A DNA stretch of 64,000 nt from Algoriphagus sp. Y33 (GTDB lineage Bacteria; Bacteroidota; Bacteroidia; Cytophagales; Cyclobacteriaceae), in the NCBI RefSeq assembly GCF_014838715.1, contig NZ_CP061947.1, positions 5,632,001 through 5,696,000 of the forward strand, written 5' to 3'. A program made the position numbers and the translations under genes. The number at the start of each line of letters is the position of its first letter. Within the stretch, counting starts at the first letter, position 1. Shown here piece by piece: positions 26,678 to 35,657 of this stretch. Under the pieces are notes generated by a model. It ran no database searches, was not told where the DNA came from, and worked only from the letters and a program-made list of their open reading frames with translations.

Positions 26678-28087
26678 ATGAAAGTTCTCTCACTAGTTCT
26701 CATTACTTGCATTTTTGTAGTTTCATCTTTCGCTCAAGACATCACGGGACAATGGCATGGAGCCCTGAAAGTTCAGGGTATCCAACTGCGACTGGTATTC
26801 AATGTGGAGCAAACTGAAAGCGGCTACAGCTCGACGATGGACAGTCCGGATCAAGGCGCATTTGGGATACCGGTGACCTCAACCCGCTTCCAAGACGGTA
26901 CTTTGAAAATCGCCATTACCAATGCGAATATCATCTATGAGGGAACTTTAGGTGATGACAATAGGATCGTAGGTGTTTTTACTCAAGCAGGTCAGTCTTT
27001 TCCTATGAATCTGTCCAGAGACGAAATCGAGAAACTGGGTTCTAATAGACCTCAAGAGCCTAAAAAACCTTTTCCTTACCGTTCGGAAGAGGTGATTTTT
27101 GAAAATAAGCAAGCTGAAATACTGCTGGCTGGTACGCTCACGATGCCAGAAGAAGATGGAAAGTATCCAGCGGTAGTGTTGATTTCTGGATCTGGTCCTC
27201 AAAATCGTGATGAGGAACTGATGGGGCACAAGCCTTTTTTGGTTTTGTCGGACTACCTGACTAGAAATGGCATTGCTGTATTGCGCTTTGATGATCGTGG
27301 GACAGCGGCTTCCACAGGGGATTTTGCAAGTGCGACTTCAGTGGATTTTGCTACGGACGTAGCTTCAGCTGTGCAGTATTTGCAGTCAAGACCTGAGATA
27401 GACAAAAGTAAAATCGGGCTGATCGGACATAGCGAAGGCGGAATTATAGCACCAATGGTTGCTGCAGATTCAGACGATATTGACTTTATCGTTTTGCTTG
27501 CGGGAACCGGAATTCGGGGAGATAAGCTACTTCTTGCCCAGCAGGAATTGATTGGAAAAGCATCAGGAATAAGCCCTACTCAGTTGGAAGAAAGTGCAAT
27601 GCTTAATAGAGGCATCTTCGATATAGTCCTTAAAGATCAGGGGACAGAAGAGATGAAGGGAGAGATGAGAAATTACATGGCTCAAGCATTCCGCAATATT
27701 CCTCCTGTCAATCTGCCTAGTGGCTTGACTGAAGATAAATTTGTCAACGATCAGATGGCGAGGATGAAAGAATTGAGCAGCCCCTGGATGCAGAATTTCA
27801 TCAGGTACGATCCTGCTCCGGCTTTAGAAAAAGTAAGCTGTCCCGTATTGGCACTCAATGGAGAAAAAGACCTGCAAGTCCCGCCGAAAGAGAACCTGGA
27901 AGCGATCAAGGCTGGTTTGGCAAAAGGAGGAAACACAAACGTGACCACGATGGAATTGCCGGGGCTGAACCACCTATTCCAAGAAGCAGAAACAGGTGCG
28001 CCAAGTGAATACGGAACAATTGAACAGACTTTTTCTCCAGTCGCAATGGAAGTGGTGCTGGGGTGGATTAAGGAGCAGGTGGAGTGA
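26678..28087 (+). CDS. Exported alpha/beta hydrolase
   Basis: The 469-residue protein has a signal peptide (hydrophobic run ending S-S-F-A-Q, residues 1-20), an N-terminal beta-rich domain of about 110 residues and a C-terminal alpha/beta hydrolase domain. Nucleophile elbow G-H-S-E-G-G lies near residue 252, the Asp region N-G-E-K-D near 400 and the catalytic His in G-L-N-H-L-F near 433. This two-domain form is common among exported Bacteroidota esterases and peptidases. It probably acts in the periplasm; the substrate is not known. Confidence 0.88.
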   Translation: MKVLSLVLITCIFVVSSFAQDITGQWHGALKVQGIQLRLVFNVEQTESGYSSTMDSPDQGAFGIPVTSTRFQDGTLKIAITNANIIYEGTLGDDNRIVGVFTQAGQSFPMNLSRDEIEKLGSNRPQEPKKPFPYRSEEVIFENKQAEILLAGTLTMPEEDGKYPAVVLISGSGPQNRDEELMGHKPFLVLSDYLTRNGIAVLRFDDRGTAASTGDFASATSVDFATDVASAVQYLQSRPEIDKSKIGLIGHSEGGIIAPMVAADSDDIDFIVLLAGTGIRGDKLLLAQQELIGKASGISPTQLEESAMLNRGIFDIVLKDQGTEEMKGEMRNYMAQAFRNIPPVNLPSGLTEDKFVNDQMARMKELSSPWMQNFIRYDPAPALEKVSCPVLALNGEKDLQVPPKENLEAIKAGLAKGGNTNVTTMELPGLNHLFQEAETGAPSEYGTIEQTFSPVAMEVVLGWIKEQVE

Positions 28088-28269
28088 GTGGCAGCTATTT
28101 AATCAAAAGTTGACAGTTTATGCCTGTATAGATTGCTTCGAAATAGTAATTCAGAGCTAGTTAGTATAAATTTGAATATTATTTCTAGATTCTATCTTAG
28201 TCGATCTAGTTTCTCCCGCGAAGAAATTTGGCTTCGCAATTGACGTGAAAGAAGTAGATATTTTTAATT

Positions 28270-31254
28270 ATGGAAACCCAAATCCTTGATTTTACAGAAA
28301 AAAATGGACTTGTTCTGTGCAGCAAAGTTTCTGCTGCTCAAAACAGCTATGAACGTCTGTATATTACAGAGGTAATTAAACTTGGAGCTTATGCAGTCTT
28401 TTTCAGGAGATTTTTTAAGTGGGAGGACGATACAAAAGCTTATAAGTCCGAACCTGTAGTTTGTATTTTCAAGGAAGAGCATCTTCCTATCAATAGTTCA
28501 AAACACAAAGAGATTCACGCAGCACTCTGGAGTGAAGGGAAGATTGATGTTTATATTATAACAGGGAAGACGAGATTAGATATTTACAATGTTAGAAAGC
28601 CTGCCGAAAAAGTTGGGGATAATGAGCTTTCAGTAGAAAAGTTGAAATTTCCACTAGAAGCCGTTCAAGTACTTGATAAGGAGCGTAACGCAGCACATTT
28701 ATTTGGGACTGGCACATTTTGGGAACAAGATAGGAATCAAAACCAAATAAATATCGATAAGAGTCCATATAAACATTTGATTGATTATCTGATGAAAGTC
28801 AGAAGGGATTTCAATGAAAGAGGCGGACAACTGGAATCCGAAACCATTGACAAAATATTGGTTCTAAGCATCTTAGTAAAGTTTTTGGAAGAGAAAAAGG
28901 ATTCAGGAACTGATCGATCAACTCTTGATGAGATATTTTTTAAATATCAAATACACAGCTTTGTTGAAGCGGTAGAAAAGGGAAAGTTTTTGACTGTTCT
29001 TGATGAACTTTCCACTGAATTCAACGGGAGAATCTTTGATCAATTTTGGCCTCAGGAAAGGGAAAAGATTGAAAATACTGATTTGAGCTTATTAGCACAG
29101 TTTCTAAGAGCAGACAATGATATTGACACGAAGCAACTTTTTTTGTGGAACCAATATAGTTTTCAACATCTTCCTGCTGAGGTGATTAGTGCTATTTATG
29201 AAAATTTCATTCAGGAAGAAGCCCAAAGAGATGGAAATGGCCGTGAGAAAGGTGTGGTTTACACTCCTATTCATTTGGTTAATTTCATGGTGGATGAAGC
29301 CATGCCTTTAGAAAATCCTCCCTCATCTTTTATTGAAAGCGGTATTTACAAAATCCTCGATCCTACCTGTGGATCTGGCGTTTTTCTTGTTGCTGCCTAC
29401 AAAAGACTGCTTCAATGGTGGGCGATCTCTGAGAGCGAAAAAACCGGAGAAATTCGATACCCGGATGCACGGACAGCACAGAGAATAATGGAGGAAAATA
29501 TTTTCGGTGTGGATGTAAAAAGAACTGCTGTGCGTGTGACCATCTTTGGTCTGACCACTGCCTTATTGGATTATCTTACCCCTAAGGAAGTCTGGGGAGA
29601 GTTAAAATTTCAAGATCTTAGTACAAAAAATATAGTTGAAGCTTTACCACCTACGGGTTTTTTTCAATGGGCTTTAAATGCTAAAAATGAGAACCAGCAT
29701 TTTTCGCTGGTTATTGGTAATCCTCCATTTAATCCTGAGAAAGATAGTTCTAAGCAAAAGGTGTTAGACAAAGATGTTCTTAATTCTTTGGACTTGAAGC
29801 ATCCAACTATCCCGAGAAAGAACTTTGCGCTACATTTCTTTGAGGCTTCCATGTTGCTGACTGATCAAATTTGTATGATCATTCCGTCCAATGTGCTTTT
29901 ATACGATAAATCTAAGGAGGCTAAAGATTATAGGGAGAGTCTTTTTACAGATTATGCGGTCTCAGATATTTATGATTTTACTCATTTAAGAGAATCCCTT
30001 TTTGTGAAAAAGGGAGGAGGAAAGAAGACAGGAAGAACACCTGTAGTTGCTCTCTTTGCTGAGAGCAGACCCTCTGAATTCAAACCAATAAACCATACGG
30101 TAGTAAAACGCACTATTTCTGTAGAACAGAAAGTTCGTTTTGAAATTGATGACTACGACCGACATCCTGTAAAATGGGATTGGGCTGTTGATCCTGATAA
30201 GCAGTTTGTGTGGAAGACAAATCTTCTGGGAGGGGGAAGGTTGTTTCATTTGATTTATAGGCTGAGCTTACTACCCTCATTGAAAGACTTAATTGATTCA
30301 AATCGATGGCTTAATTTGAGAGGATTTGAAGGAGGAAAGGGATATGAAATAATAAACTGCGATCAGATTTTAAGTATTGCAAATGATCATGTCCCTTATG
30401 TATCATTGGATACAAGAATTGAAACAGGCAATTTAAAAGACATAAAGCTATATCGCCCCCCTTTTCTTGTTTTTGAGCAGAGATTAGGGACTGATGGTCT
30501 AGTATATGCTTTAGTTTTAAAGAAAAGTGGCTACACTCAAAAGGAACAATTATATTATAGTCGCGATTTTGTCGGGATAAGCGTGCCTCTTGAAGATGAA
30601 CGAGAGCTTGAAACGGTTTACTTATCGTTATCAAACACAAATTTCAATCCCCAATTTTTTGTTATTTCCACAAGTAGCAACTGTTTAGTCCATCATGAGA
30701 CGGCAATAAGGATAAGCGATATACTTTCACTCCCAATTTCCTTTGGAAAATTGAATGAAAAATTAAATCGATCAGAGAAAGTGATTCAGGATGACGTACT
30801 TTTTTATTATAGACATCTAGGCAAGCAAATCACTAAAAAATCTGGCGGTGCAATCCTCCATTATCCTGTAAAACCAAAGCAATTTGAAGACTATGGCGAA
30901 GTACTCTGCTCAGAGTTAAATGGTATCTATGCCAAGAGCGGTAATAGCTGGCAATCAGGCAAGATTTATAGCATGCCTTCCTATACAGTTTATCAAATTG
31001 GATTTGGAGCTGATGGAGAGTTGAAGCAAGAATTTGTGAAAGATCAATTAGATGATTCGGTTCAGAGACTAATCAATAATGACACTGCCAACCGAGGGGC
31101 TGCCTATAAAAGAATCGTTCGCTTATATGATCATGTAGATGGATTTGATTGTGTTTACTTTATCAAGCCCAATGCCCTGCGCTATTGGCTAAAGTCAATA
31201 GCCTTGAGAGATGCCGACGAAACATTTTTGGATTTTAAAGGCAAGGGATATTAA
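28270..31254 (+). CDS. N6-adenine DNA methyltransferase of a restriction-modification module
   Basis: The 994-residue protein has an N-terminal region of about 330 residues (including a helical segment rich in charged residues), a class-gamma N6 methyltransferase domain and a C-terminal target-recognition-like region. SAM motif I is L-D-P-T-C-G-S-G-V-F-L near residue 363 and catalytic motif IV is N-P-P-F near 484. The layout resembles Eco57I/type IIG methylases and PglX-like enzymes, but I see no clear nuclease motif in the N-terminal part. The next gene, 2 bp away, encodes a small protein with a PD-(D/E)XK signature. Local base composition is AT-richer than the neighbouring core genes, which fits horizontal acquisition. 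Confidence 0.88.
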   Translation: METQILDFTEKNGLVLCSKVSAAQNSYERLYITEVIKLGAYAVFFRRFFKWEDDTKAYKSEPVVCIFKEEHLPINSSKHKEIHAALWSEGKIDVYIITGKTRLDIYNVRKPAEKVGDNELSVEKLKFPLEAVQVLDKERNAAHLFGTGTFWEQDRNQNQINIDKSPYKHLIDYLMKVRRDFNERGGQLESETIDKILVLSILVKFLEEKKDSGTDRSTLDEIFFKYQIHSFVEAVEKGKFLTVLDELSTEFNGRIFDQFWPQEREKIENTDLSLLAQFLRADNDIDTKQLFLWNQYSFQHLPAEVISAIYENFIQEEAQRDGNGREKGVVYTPIHLVNFMVDEAMPLENPPSSFIESGIYKILDPTCGSGVFLVAAYKRLLQWWAISESEKTGEIRYPDARTAQRIMEENIFGVDVKRTAVRVTIFGLTTALLDYLTPKEVWGELKFQDLSTKNIVEALPPTGFFQWALNAKNENQHFSLVIGNPPFNPEKDSSKQKVLDKDVLNSLDLKHPTIPRKNFALHFFEASMLLTDQICMIIPSNVLLYDKSKEAKDYRESLFTDYAVSDIYDFTHLRESLFVKKGGGKKTGRTPVVALFAESRPSEFKPINHTVVKRTISVEQKVRFEIDDYDRHPVKWDWAVDPDKQFVWKTNLLGGGRLFHLIYRLSLLPSLKDLIDSNRWLNLRGFEGGKGYEIINCDQILSIANDHVPYVSLDTRIETGNLKDIKLYRPPFLVFEQRLGTDGLVYALVLKKSGYTQKEQLYYSRDFVGISVPLEDERELETVYLSLSNTNFNPQFFVISTSSNCLVHHETAIRISDILSLPISFGKLNEKLNRSEKVIQDDVLFYYRHLGKQITKKSGGAILHYPVKPKQFEDYGEVLCSELNGIYAKSGNSWQSGKIYSMPSYTVYQIGFGADGELKQEFVKDQLDDSVQRLINNDTANRGAAYKRIVRLYDHVDGFDCVYFIKPNALRYWLKSIALRDADETFLDFKGKGY

Positions 31255-31256
31255 TT

Positions 31257-31874
31257 ATGTCAGACGCTTTACCTTTTAAGATACTTCAGCCCTCATCGTT
31301 AGTAGAAGAACTAATTGAATACATGGTAAAGCAGCTGCCCTATTTTACTATTTCTGAGGAGTTTGTTGAAATTCTCGCAGTTAAGAAAAATGAAAATCAG
31401 CATTCATCAGCTTTTTGTGTTTATATGACTAATGAATGTCCATCTAATTTTTATTTTTTACCGGAAAATTCACAAAAAGGCAGCAGCAAAATAGATATAG
31501 GGATATATAAAGGAGCGAATTTATTTTTTACTATAGAAGCCAAAGTTCTTCCTACGCCCAAAGACTCAAAAAGGAAAGAGCATGAATATGTCTTTGGCAA
31601 AGGCGGAGGAATTGAACGATTTAGGGAAGAAGATCACGGAGTGGATAATAGGAATAACTTGTTGTCTGAATGTGGCATGATTGCCTATGTTAAAAGCCAA
31701 GACTTCAACCACTGGTTTTCAACTATTAATCAATGGGTATTGGATGCATCCTGGCCTGAGAATGAAAAGCTGCAGATAGTTTCTTTTGATAAGATTGCCC
31801 GATTGAAATCAAATCATTTAAGAAAAGGAGGCTCGCAAGTTATATTGCACCATTTTTGGGTTGATGTAAGTTAA
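31257..31874 (+). CDS. Putative PD-(D/E)XK nuclease partner of the methyltransferase
   Basis: I do not recognise a named family. The 205-residue protein shows D80 in S-K-I-D-I-G and E94-A-K96 in F-T-I-E-A-K, with hydrophobic strands around both, which is the spacing of the PD-(D/E)XK nuclease core; an upstream acidic helix (E17-E18) could complete it. It follows the methyltransferase by 2 bp, so the pair is almost certainly one transcript and may form a split restriction enzyme. An alternative is a regulatory or specificity subunit. The nuclease assignment is inference. Confidence 0.6.
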   Translation: MSDALPFKILQPSSLVEELIEYMVKQLPYFTISEEFVEILAVKKNENQHSSAFCVYMTNECPSNFYFLPENSQKGSSKIDIGIYKGANLFFTIEAKVLPTPKDSKRKEHEYVFGKGGGIERFREEDHGVDNRNNLLSECGMIAYVKSQDFNHWFSTINQWVLDASWPENEKLQIVSFDKIARLKSNHLRKGGSQVILHHFWVDVS

Positions 31875-31955
31875 GTGTCTTACCTCACATATAAAAGGAG
31901 GTTCTCCAATGATTTTAAGTGACTTAGCCAAAAAATTGAAGTCTCTATTCCGCTC

Positions 31956-32543
31956 TCAAAATCCAAGCTCCAACTGTTCGACATGCGGTCGTTTTCCTTC
32001 AAAAGGGAAACTCCCAATCCTATTAAACTTGCTGTATCCTTCCTTACGGAATGGTCTCCGAAGTAAGATCATTCCATTGATCTCACAAGAATCTTTAAAC
32101 TCTTCGTTTTTATAATCACTCCAAGCTTGTTCAAACTGCTCAGGCTCCATGGATCTGGCGATTGTGAGATGTGCAGTGCTTGGGAAAGCCACATGTTTTT
32201 TTAGCAGAGAGCTAGATGAGTGCCTTAGTCCTCTCGATATATCTGCAAAGGATTCCTTGTTAAGGACATCGACAAATATGGTTTTGGGTTCAAATTTTCC
32301 AATACCATCAAATTGAGCCAAGAAGGGATTGACAGTTTCTGCAAAACGCTTGATGTTGGCAATGATTCTAGCTTCGCGGTAGCTGCTTTGTAGCCAATTC
32401 CCCATGGTAATGTGAGGTGTTAAGCCTGCTGCCTTTTTACATCCATAGCGATTTGCAAATTCCTTTTTTAGGGACATTACATCACGATTAATCTCCTCAT
32501 TGGGTGAGATGATCAACAGGTATTCGAAAATGTTCATTAGCAC
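31956..32543 (-). CDS. 2H phosphoesterase, 2'-5' RNA ligase-like
   Basis: The 195-residue protein has two H-x-T/S-x motifs, H-I-T-M near residue 44 and H-L-T-I near 132, the mark of the 2H (LigT/2'-5' RNA ligase) superfamily. Members open or cleave 2',3'-cyclic phosphates or join RNA ends. The start may be at 32543 or 2 codons later. It lies 149 bp after the second DnaE gene on the same strand and could be part of a longer transcript, but its link to the polymerases is not clear. It converges on the nuclease-like gene. Confidence 0.82.
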   Translation of the reverse strand: MLMNIFEYLLIISPNEEINRDVMSLKKEFANRYGCKKAAGLTPHITMGNWLQSSYREARIIANIKRFAETVNPFLAQFDGIGKFEPKTIFVDVLNKESFADISRGLRHSSSSLLKKHVAFPSTAHLTIARSMEPEQFEQAWSDYKNEEFKDSCEINGMILLRRPFRKEGYSKFNRIGSFPFEGKRPHVEQLELGF

Positions 32544-32570
32544 AATTTTTTAATATGTATATCCGCTTTT

Positions 32571-32654
32571 CTGCCAGTAAAGCGGATAAAGCAATGTAGG
32601 ATTTGGCCAACGATAGCATGGCCACTTCGGTCATCCGACCGGGTGAGCAAAGAA
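32571..32654. repeat. Dispersed intergenic repeat, copy B
   Basis: Same element as 20705-20800, with the shared blocks GTAAA, AAAGCA, GATTTGG, ATAGCAT and ACTTCGGTC in the same order. It occupies most of the space between the 2H phosphoesterase and DnaE genes. Confidence 0.45.
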
Positions 32655-32692
32655 ATTAGGGCTACCGGCATCATTGCGTATAATCATGTTTT

Positions 32693-35656
32693 TTATACAG
32701 CTACAGCAAGTTCCTGAGCTGATGGTACTTCTTTTTTATCCTTTAAACCCACTTTCCACATGCCGTGCACGTCCACTGCAAACGTCCCAAAATCTTCAAC
32801 GACCTTGCCACGGATTTTATAAAACCCCTTGCCTTGAAAAGGAAACCGCTTCAGGGAATTGGGGAAATGAACCGTATCCAGCCAGTCACCCTTGGCATCG
32901 AGAAAGGTACCAAAGGCCATGTGGTTCTGATTGACCGTACGCACGTCTTTGGTGGTGACAAGCTGACCGAGCATTTCCACATTTTTGCCCAGTAAGTCGG
33001 GCAGCTGATGTGCCAGAGCCATTCCCTTGCCATCATGGGCACAGAGTCTAAACATATCCGTGAGCGCAAAGCCGAGTACATTGATCTCATCCAGTGCGTC
33101 TTCCAGCGGATAATCAGGAAAATCAGGAAGCGTAAAATCCATGGGCGGTTCTTTGAACAGCGCAGGGGAATCAGGAATGGCGGTCAAGTGCTTTTGGGCG
33201 AAGTTGGCTTTCCAAAGCAGTGTTTTCTTGCCCAAGCCCGTAAAGCCAAAGGCTCCCACACTGATTAGGATGTTCAACTGCTCCGGCCCGGCATATGTTC
33301 GCTCAATAAAGTCCTCCAAGCTCAGGTAATTTCCGTTTCTTTTCCTTTCCTCCAGAATCAGGTCACAGAGTTTCTTTTCCAGCTGCTGTACATGGATCAT
33401 CCCCACGAATACCTCTTCCCCCCTGATGTTGGTCAGGTATTCACTGCGGTTTACGCAAGGCGGATTTACCTTTGCTCCGGTACGCTTCAGCTCATGGAAA
33501 TAGAATTCCGTGGCATAAAAACCCCCGAAATTATTGATCACTGCCACCATAAATTCCATGGGGAAATAGGTCTTCAGGTAAAGGCTTTGATAGCTTTCTA
33601 CCGCAAAAGAAGCCGAATGTGCCTTGGAAAATGAATAGCCACCGAAGGATTCCATCTGCCGCCATACTTCCGCACTGACCGTTTCTTCATGGCCTAACTC
33701 TTTGCAGTTTTTGAAGAAATTTTCCCTGATCTCATTAAAGCGATTGTGTGATCTATACTTACCCGACATCGCCCGGCGCAGGATATCCGCTTCGCCCATG
33801 TCCAACCCGGCGAAGTGATGGGCAACTTTGATCACATCTTCCTGATAGACCATCACACCGAAAGTTTCCTCTAGCAGTTCTTTCATTTTGGGGTGGAGGT
33901 ACACGATCTTCCCAGGGTCATGAAAACGCTCAATATACTGCTTCATCATACCCGACTGTGCCACACCCGGACGGATGATGGAGCTTGCTGCCACCAGCGT
34001 GAGGTAATCGTCACATTTCAGCTTGGTGAGCAGCTGCCGCATCGCCGGACTTTCGATGTAAAAGCAGCCGATGGTATCAGCGGTTCGGATTTGCTCTGCC
34101 ACTTTGGGGTCGCTCATGAACTGTTCCACCCGATGAATGTCAATGTCAATTCCACGGTTTTGCTTGACGAGCCGGATCGTGTCTTTGATATGCCCAAGTC
34201 CACGTTGGCTGAGGATGTCGAGCTTGAAGAGCCCGATTTTCTCTGCCAGGAACATGTCTATTTGAGCGGTGCAAAAGCCTTTTGGAGGCAATTCATTCAC
34301 TGTGTACTGATAGATAGGCTTTTCAGAAATCAGCATGCCACCCGGATGAATGGAAAGATGGTTGGGGAAATTCTCCAGTAATCCACCGTATTTCAGAATG
34401 GTACGTTGGATTTTATCCTCATTCATCGGCTGATCCTTACCTCTCACGAGTTGGTCGATTTCTTCTTTTGGCAGTCCAAAAACTTTTCCCAACTCGCGGA
34501 TCACAGCTCTCCGCTGGAAGGTACTGTACATGCCCAGCAGTGAAACATGCTCTTTGCCGTAACGCTTGAAAATGTAGTCGATCACCTCGTCCCGGTCTTT
34601 CCAGGAGAAATCAATATCAAAATCCGGAGGGGAAGTCCGATGGGGATTGAGAAAGCGCTCGAAATACAAGTCGAGTTTGATGGGATCCACATCAGTGATT
34701 TTTAGGCAATAAGCCACAATGGAATTGGCACCACTTCCCCTGCCGACGTAGTAGAAGCCACGGTTCTGCGCATAGCGAATCACATCCCATACGATAAGAA
34801 AATAAGCGTTGAAATTCAGGTCATTGATGATTTGTAGCTCCTTGATCAGACGGGTTTTGGCTACGGGATCGGTACCGTACCGATAATGGAAACCTTCCAT
34901 GGCAAGTTTTGCCAATAAAACCCGATCATCCTCCGCGCTGACACTATAGTGCTTTTTGTTTTTGTCGGTGAGGAGTTCGGTCTTGAGTTCACAGGCATCG
35001 ATCAGCTGTAGCGTGTTGCTGATCATTCCGGGAAAATTCCGAAAAGAACTCATCAGGGTAGCTTCCGAAACGAACATTTCATCCGGGGAAGCAAAGTCCT
35101 TTTCTCCCAGTTTACTGATGAGCGTATTTTTGGCTATGGCACGGAGCAGGCGATGTACGTTGAAGAAGGTTTTGTTCTGGAAAGTCACCGGATGCCGGAT
35201 GATCCATTTCTTCGGTGCAGCTTCTACTTCCTGCTTTTTTACACGATTCAGTTCGCTTGCCAGTATACCGATAAATTCATGTTCTTTTAGATCCTGAGCA
35301 GAAAAGCTTCCAAAGGGATAGCTGATCAGCACCTCTGAAAAGCAATCAGGGCGCTCAGGGAAGGGGCGCTCCTCCTGTAAATGCAGCGAGAGAAAGCGGT
35401 TGATTTCGAGTATGCCTGCATCGTTTTTTGCCAGTAAGGTATAGCAGAACCTATCTTCGTTTCGGATCTCGGTTCCCACGATGGGCTTGATTTTCTTTTC
35501 TCTGCAGAAGTCCACGAAATCCCACATATCGGCAGTGCTGTTGATATTGGTGAGGCCAAGGGAAGCTAGACCAAGCTCGGCCGCTGCGTCCACGAGGTCT
35601 TCGGTGCTGTAGGTACCGTAGCGGTAGCTGAACCAGGTTTTACAATTGATAAACAT
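32693..35656 (-). CDS. DNA polymerase III alpha subunit-like, second DnaE of a mutagenesis cassette
   Basis: The 987-residue protein has an N-terminal PHP domain, the C-family palm and finger regions, and a shortened C-terminus. Catalytic acids are present: P-D-F-D-I-D-F near residue 340 and the K-L-D-I-L segment near 475. The PHP metal site is not: where typical DnaE has an H-x-H pair near the N-terminus, this has C-K-T-W-F-S, and the L-A-I-T-D-type Asp is Asn (L-G-L-T-N). It is shorter than replicative DnaE (about 1,160 residues), in the range of DnaE2/ImuC. Its gene starts 1 bp after the Y-family polymerase gene, so both belong to one translesion operon. The main replicative DnaE is expected elsewhere. 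Confidence 0.9.
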   Translation of the reverse strand: MFINCKTWFSYRYGTYSTEDLVDAAAELGLASLGLTNINSTADMWDFVDFCREKKIKPIVGTEIRNEDRFCYTLLAKNDAGILEINRFLSLHLQEERPFPERPDCFSEVLISYPFGSFSAQDLKEHEFIGILASELNRVKKQEVEAAPKKWIIRHPVTFQNKTFFNVHRLLRAIAKNTLISKLGEKDFASPDEMFVSEATLMSSFRNFPGMISNTLQLIDACELKTELLTDKNKKHYSVSAEDDRVLLAKLAMEGFHYRYGTDPVAKTRLIKELQIINDLNFNAYFLIVWDVIRYAQNRGFYYVGRGSGANSIVAYCLKITDVDPIKLDLYFERFLNPHRTSPPDFDIDFSWKDRDEVIDYIFKRYGKEHVSLLGMYSTFQRRAVIRELGKVFGLPKEEIDQLVRGKDQPMNEDKIQRTILKYGGLLENFPNHLSIHPGGMLISEKPIYQYTVNELPPKGFCTAQIDMFLAEKIGLFKLDILSQRGLGHIKDTIRLVKQNRGIDIDIHRVEQFMSDPKVAEQIRTADTIGCFYIESPAMRQLLTKLKCDDYLTLVAASSIIRPGVAQSGMMKQYIERFHDPGKIVYLHPKMKELLEETFGVMVYQEDVIKVAHHFAGLDMGEADILRRAMSGKYRSHNRFNEIRENFFKNCKELGHEETVSAEVWRQMESFGGYSFSKAHSASFAVESYQSLYLKTYFPMEFMVAVINNFGGFYATEFYFHELKRTGAKVNPPCVNRSEYLTNIRGEEVFVGMIHVQQLEKKLCDLILEERKRNGNYLSLEDFIERTYAGPEQLNILISVGAFGFTGLGKKTLLWKANFAQKHLTAIPDSPALFKEPPMDFTLPDFPDYPLEDALDEINVLGFALTDMFRLCAHDGKGMALAHQLPDLLGKNVEMLGQLVTTKDVRTVNQNHMAFGTFLDAKGDWLDTVHFPNSLKRFPFQGKGFYKIRGKVVEDFGTFAVDVHGMWKVGLKDKKEVPSAQELAVAV

Positions 35657-35657
35657 C

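Noticed and set aside
28270..31254. BREX or DISARM system
   Set aside because: The methyltransferase could recall PglX, but no BrxA/B/C, PglZ, Lon-like, DrmA/B/C or helicase gene is nearby.
33893..34381. 162-codon open frame antisense to the DnaE gene
   Set aside because: Polymerase motifs are on the other strand and this frame has no recognisable features.
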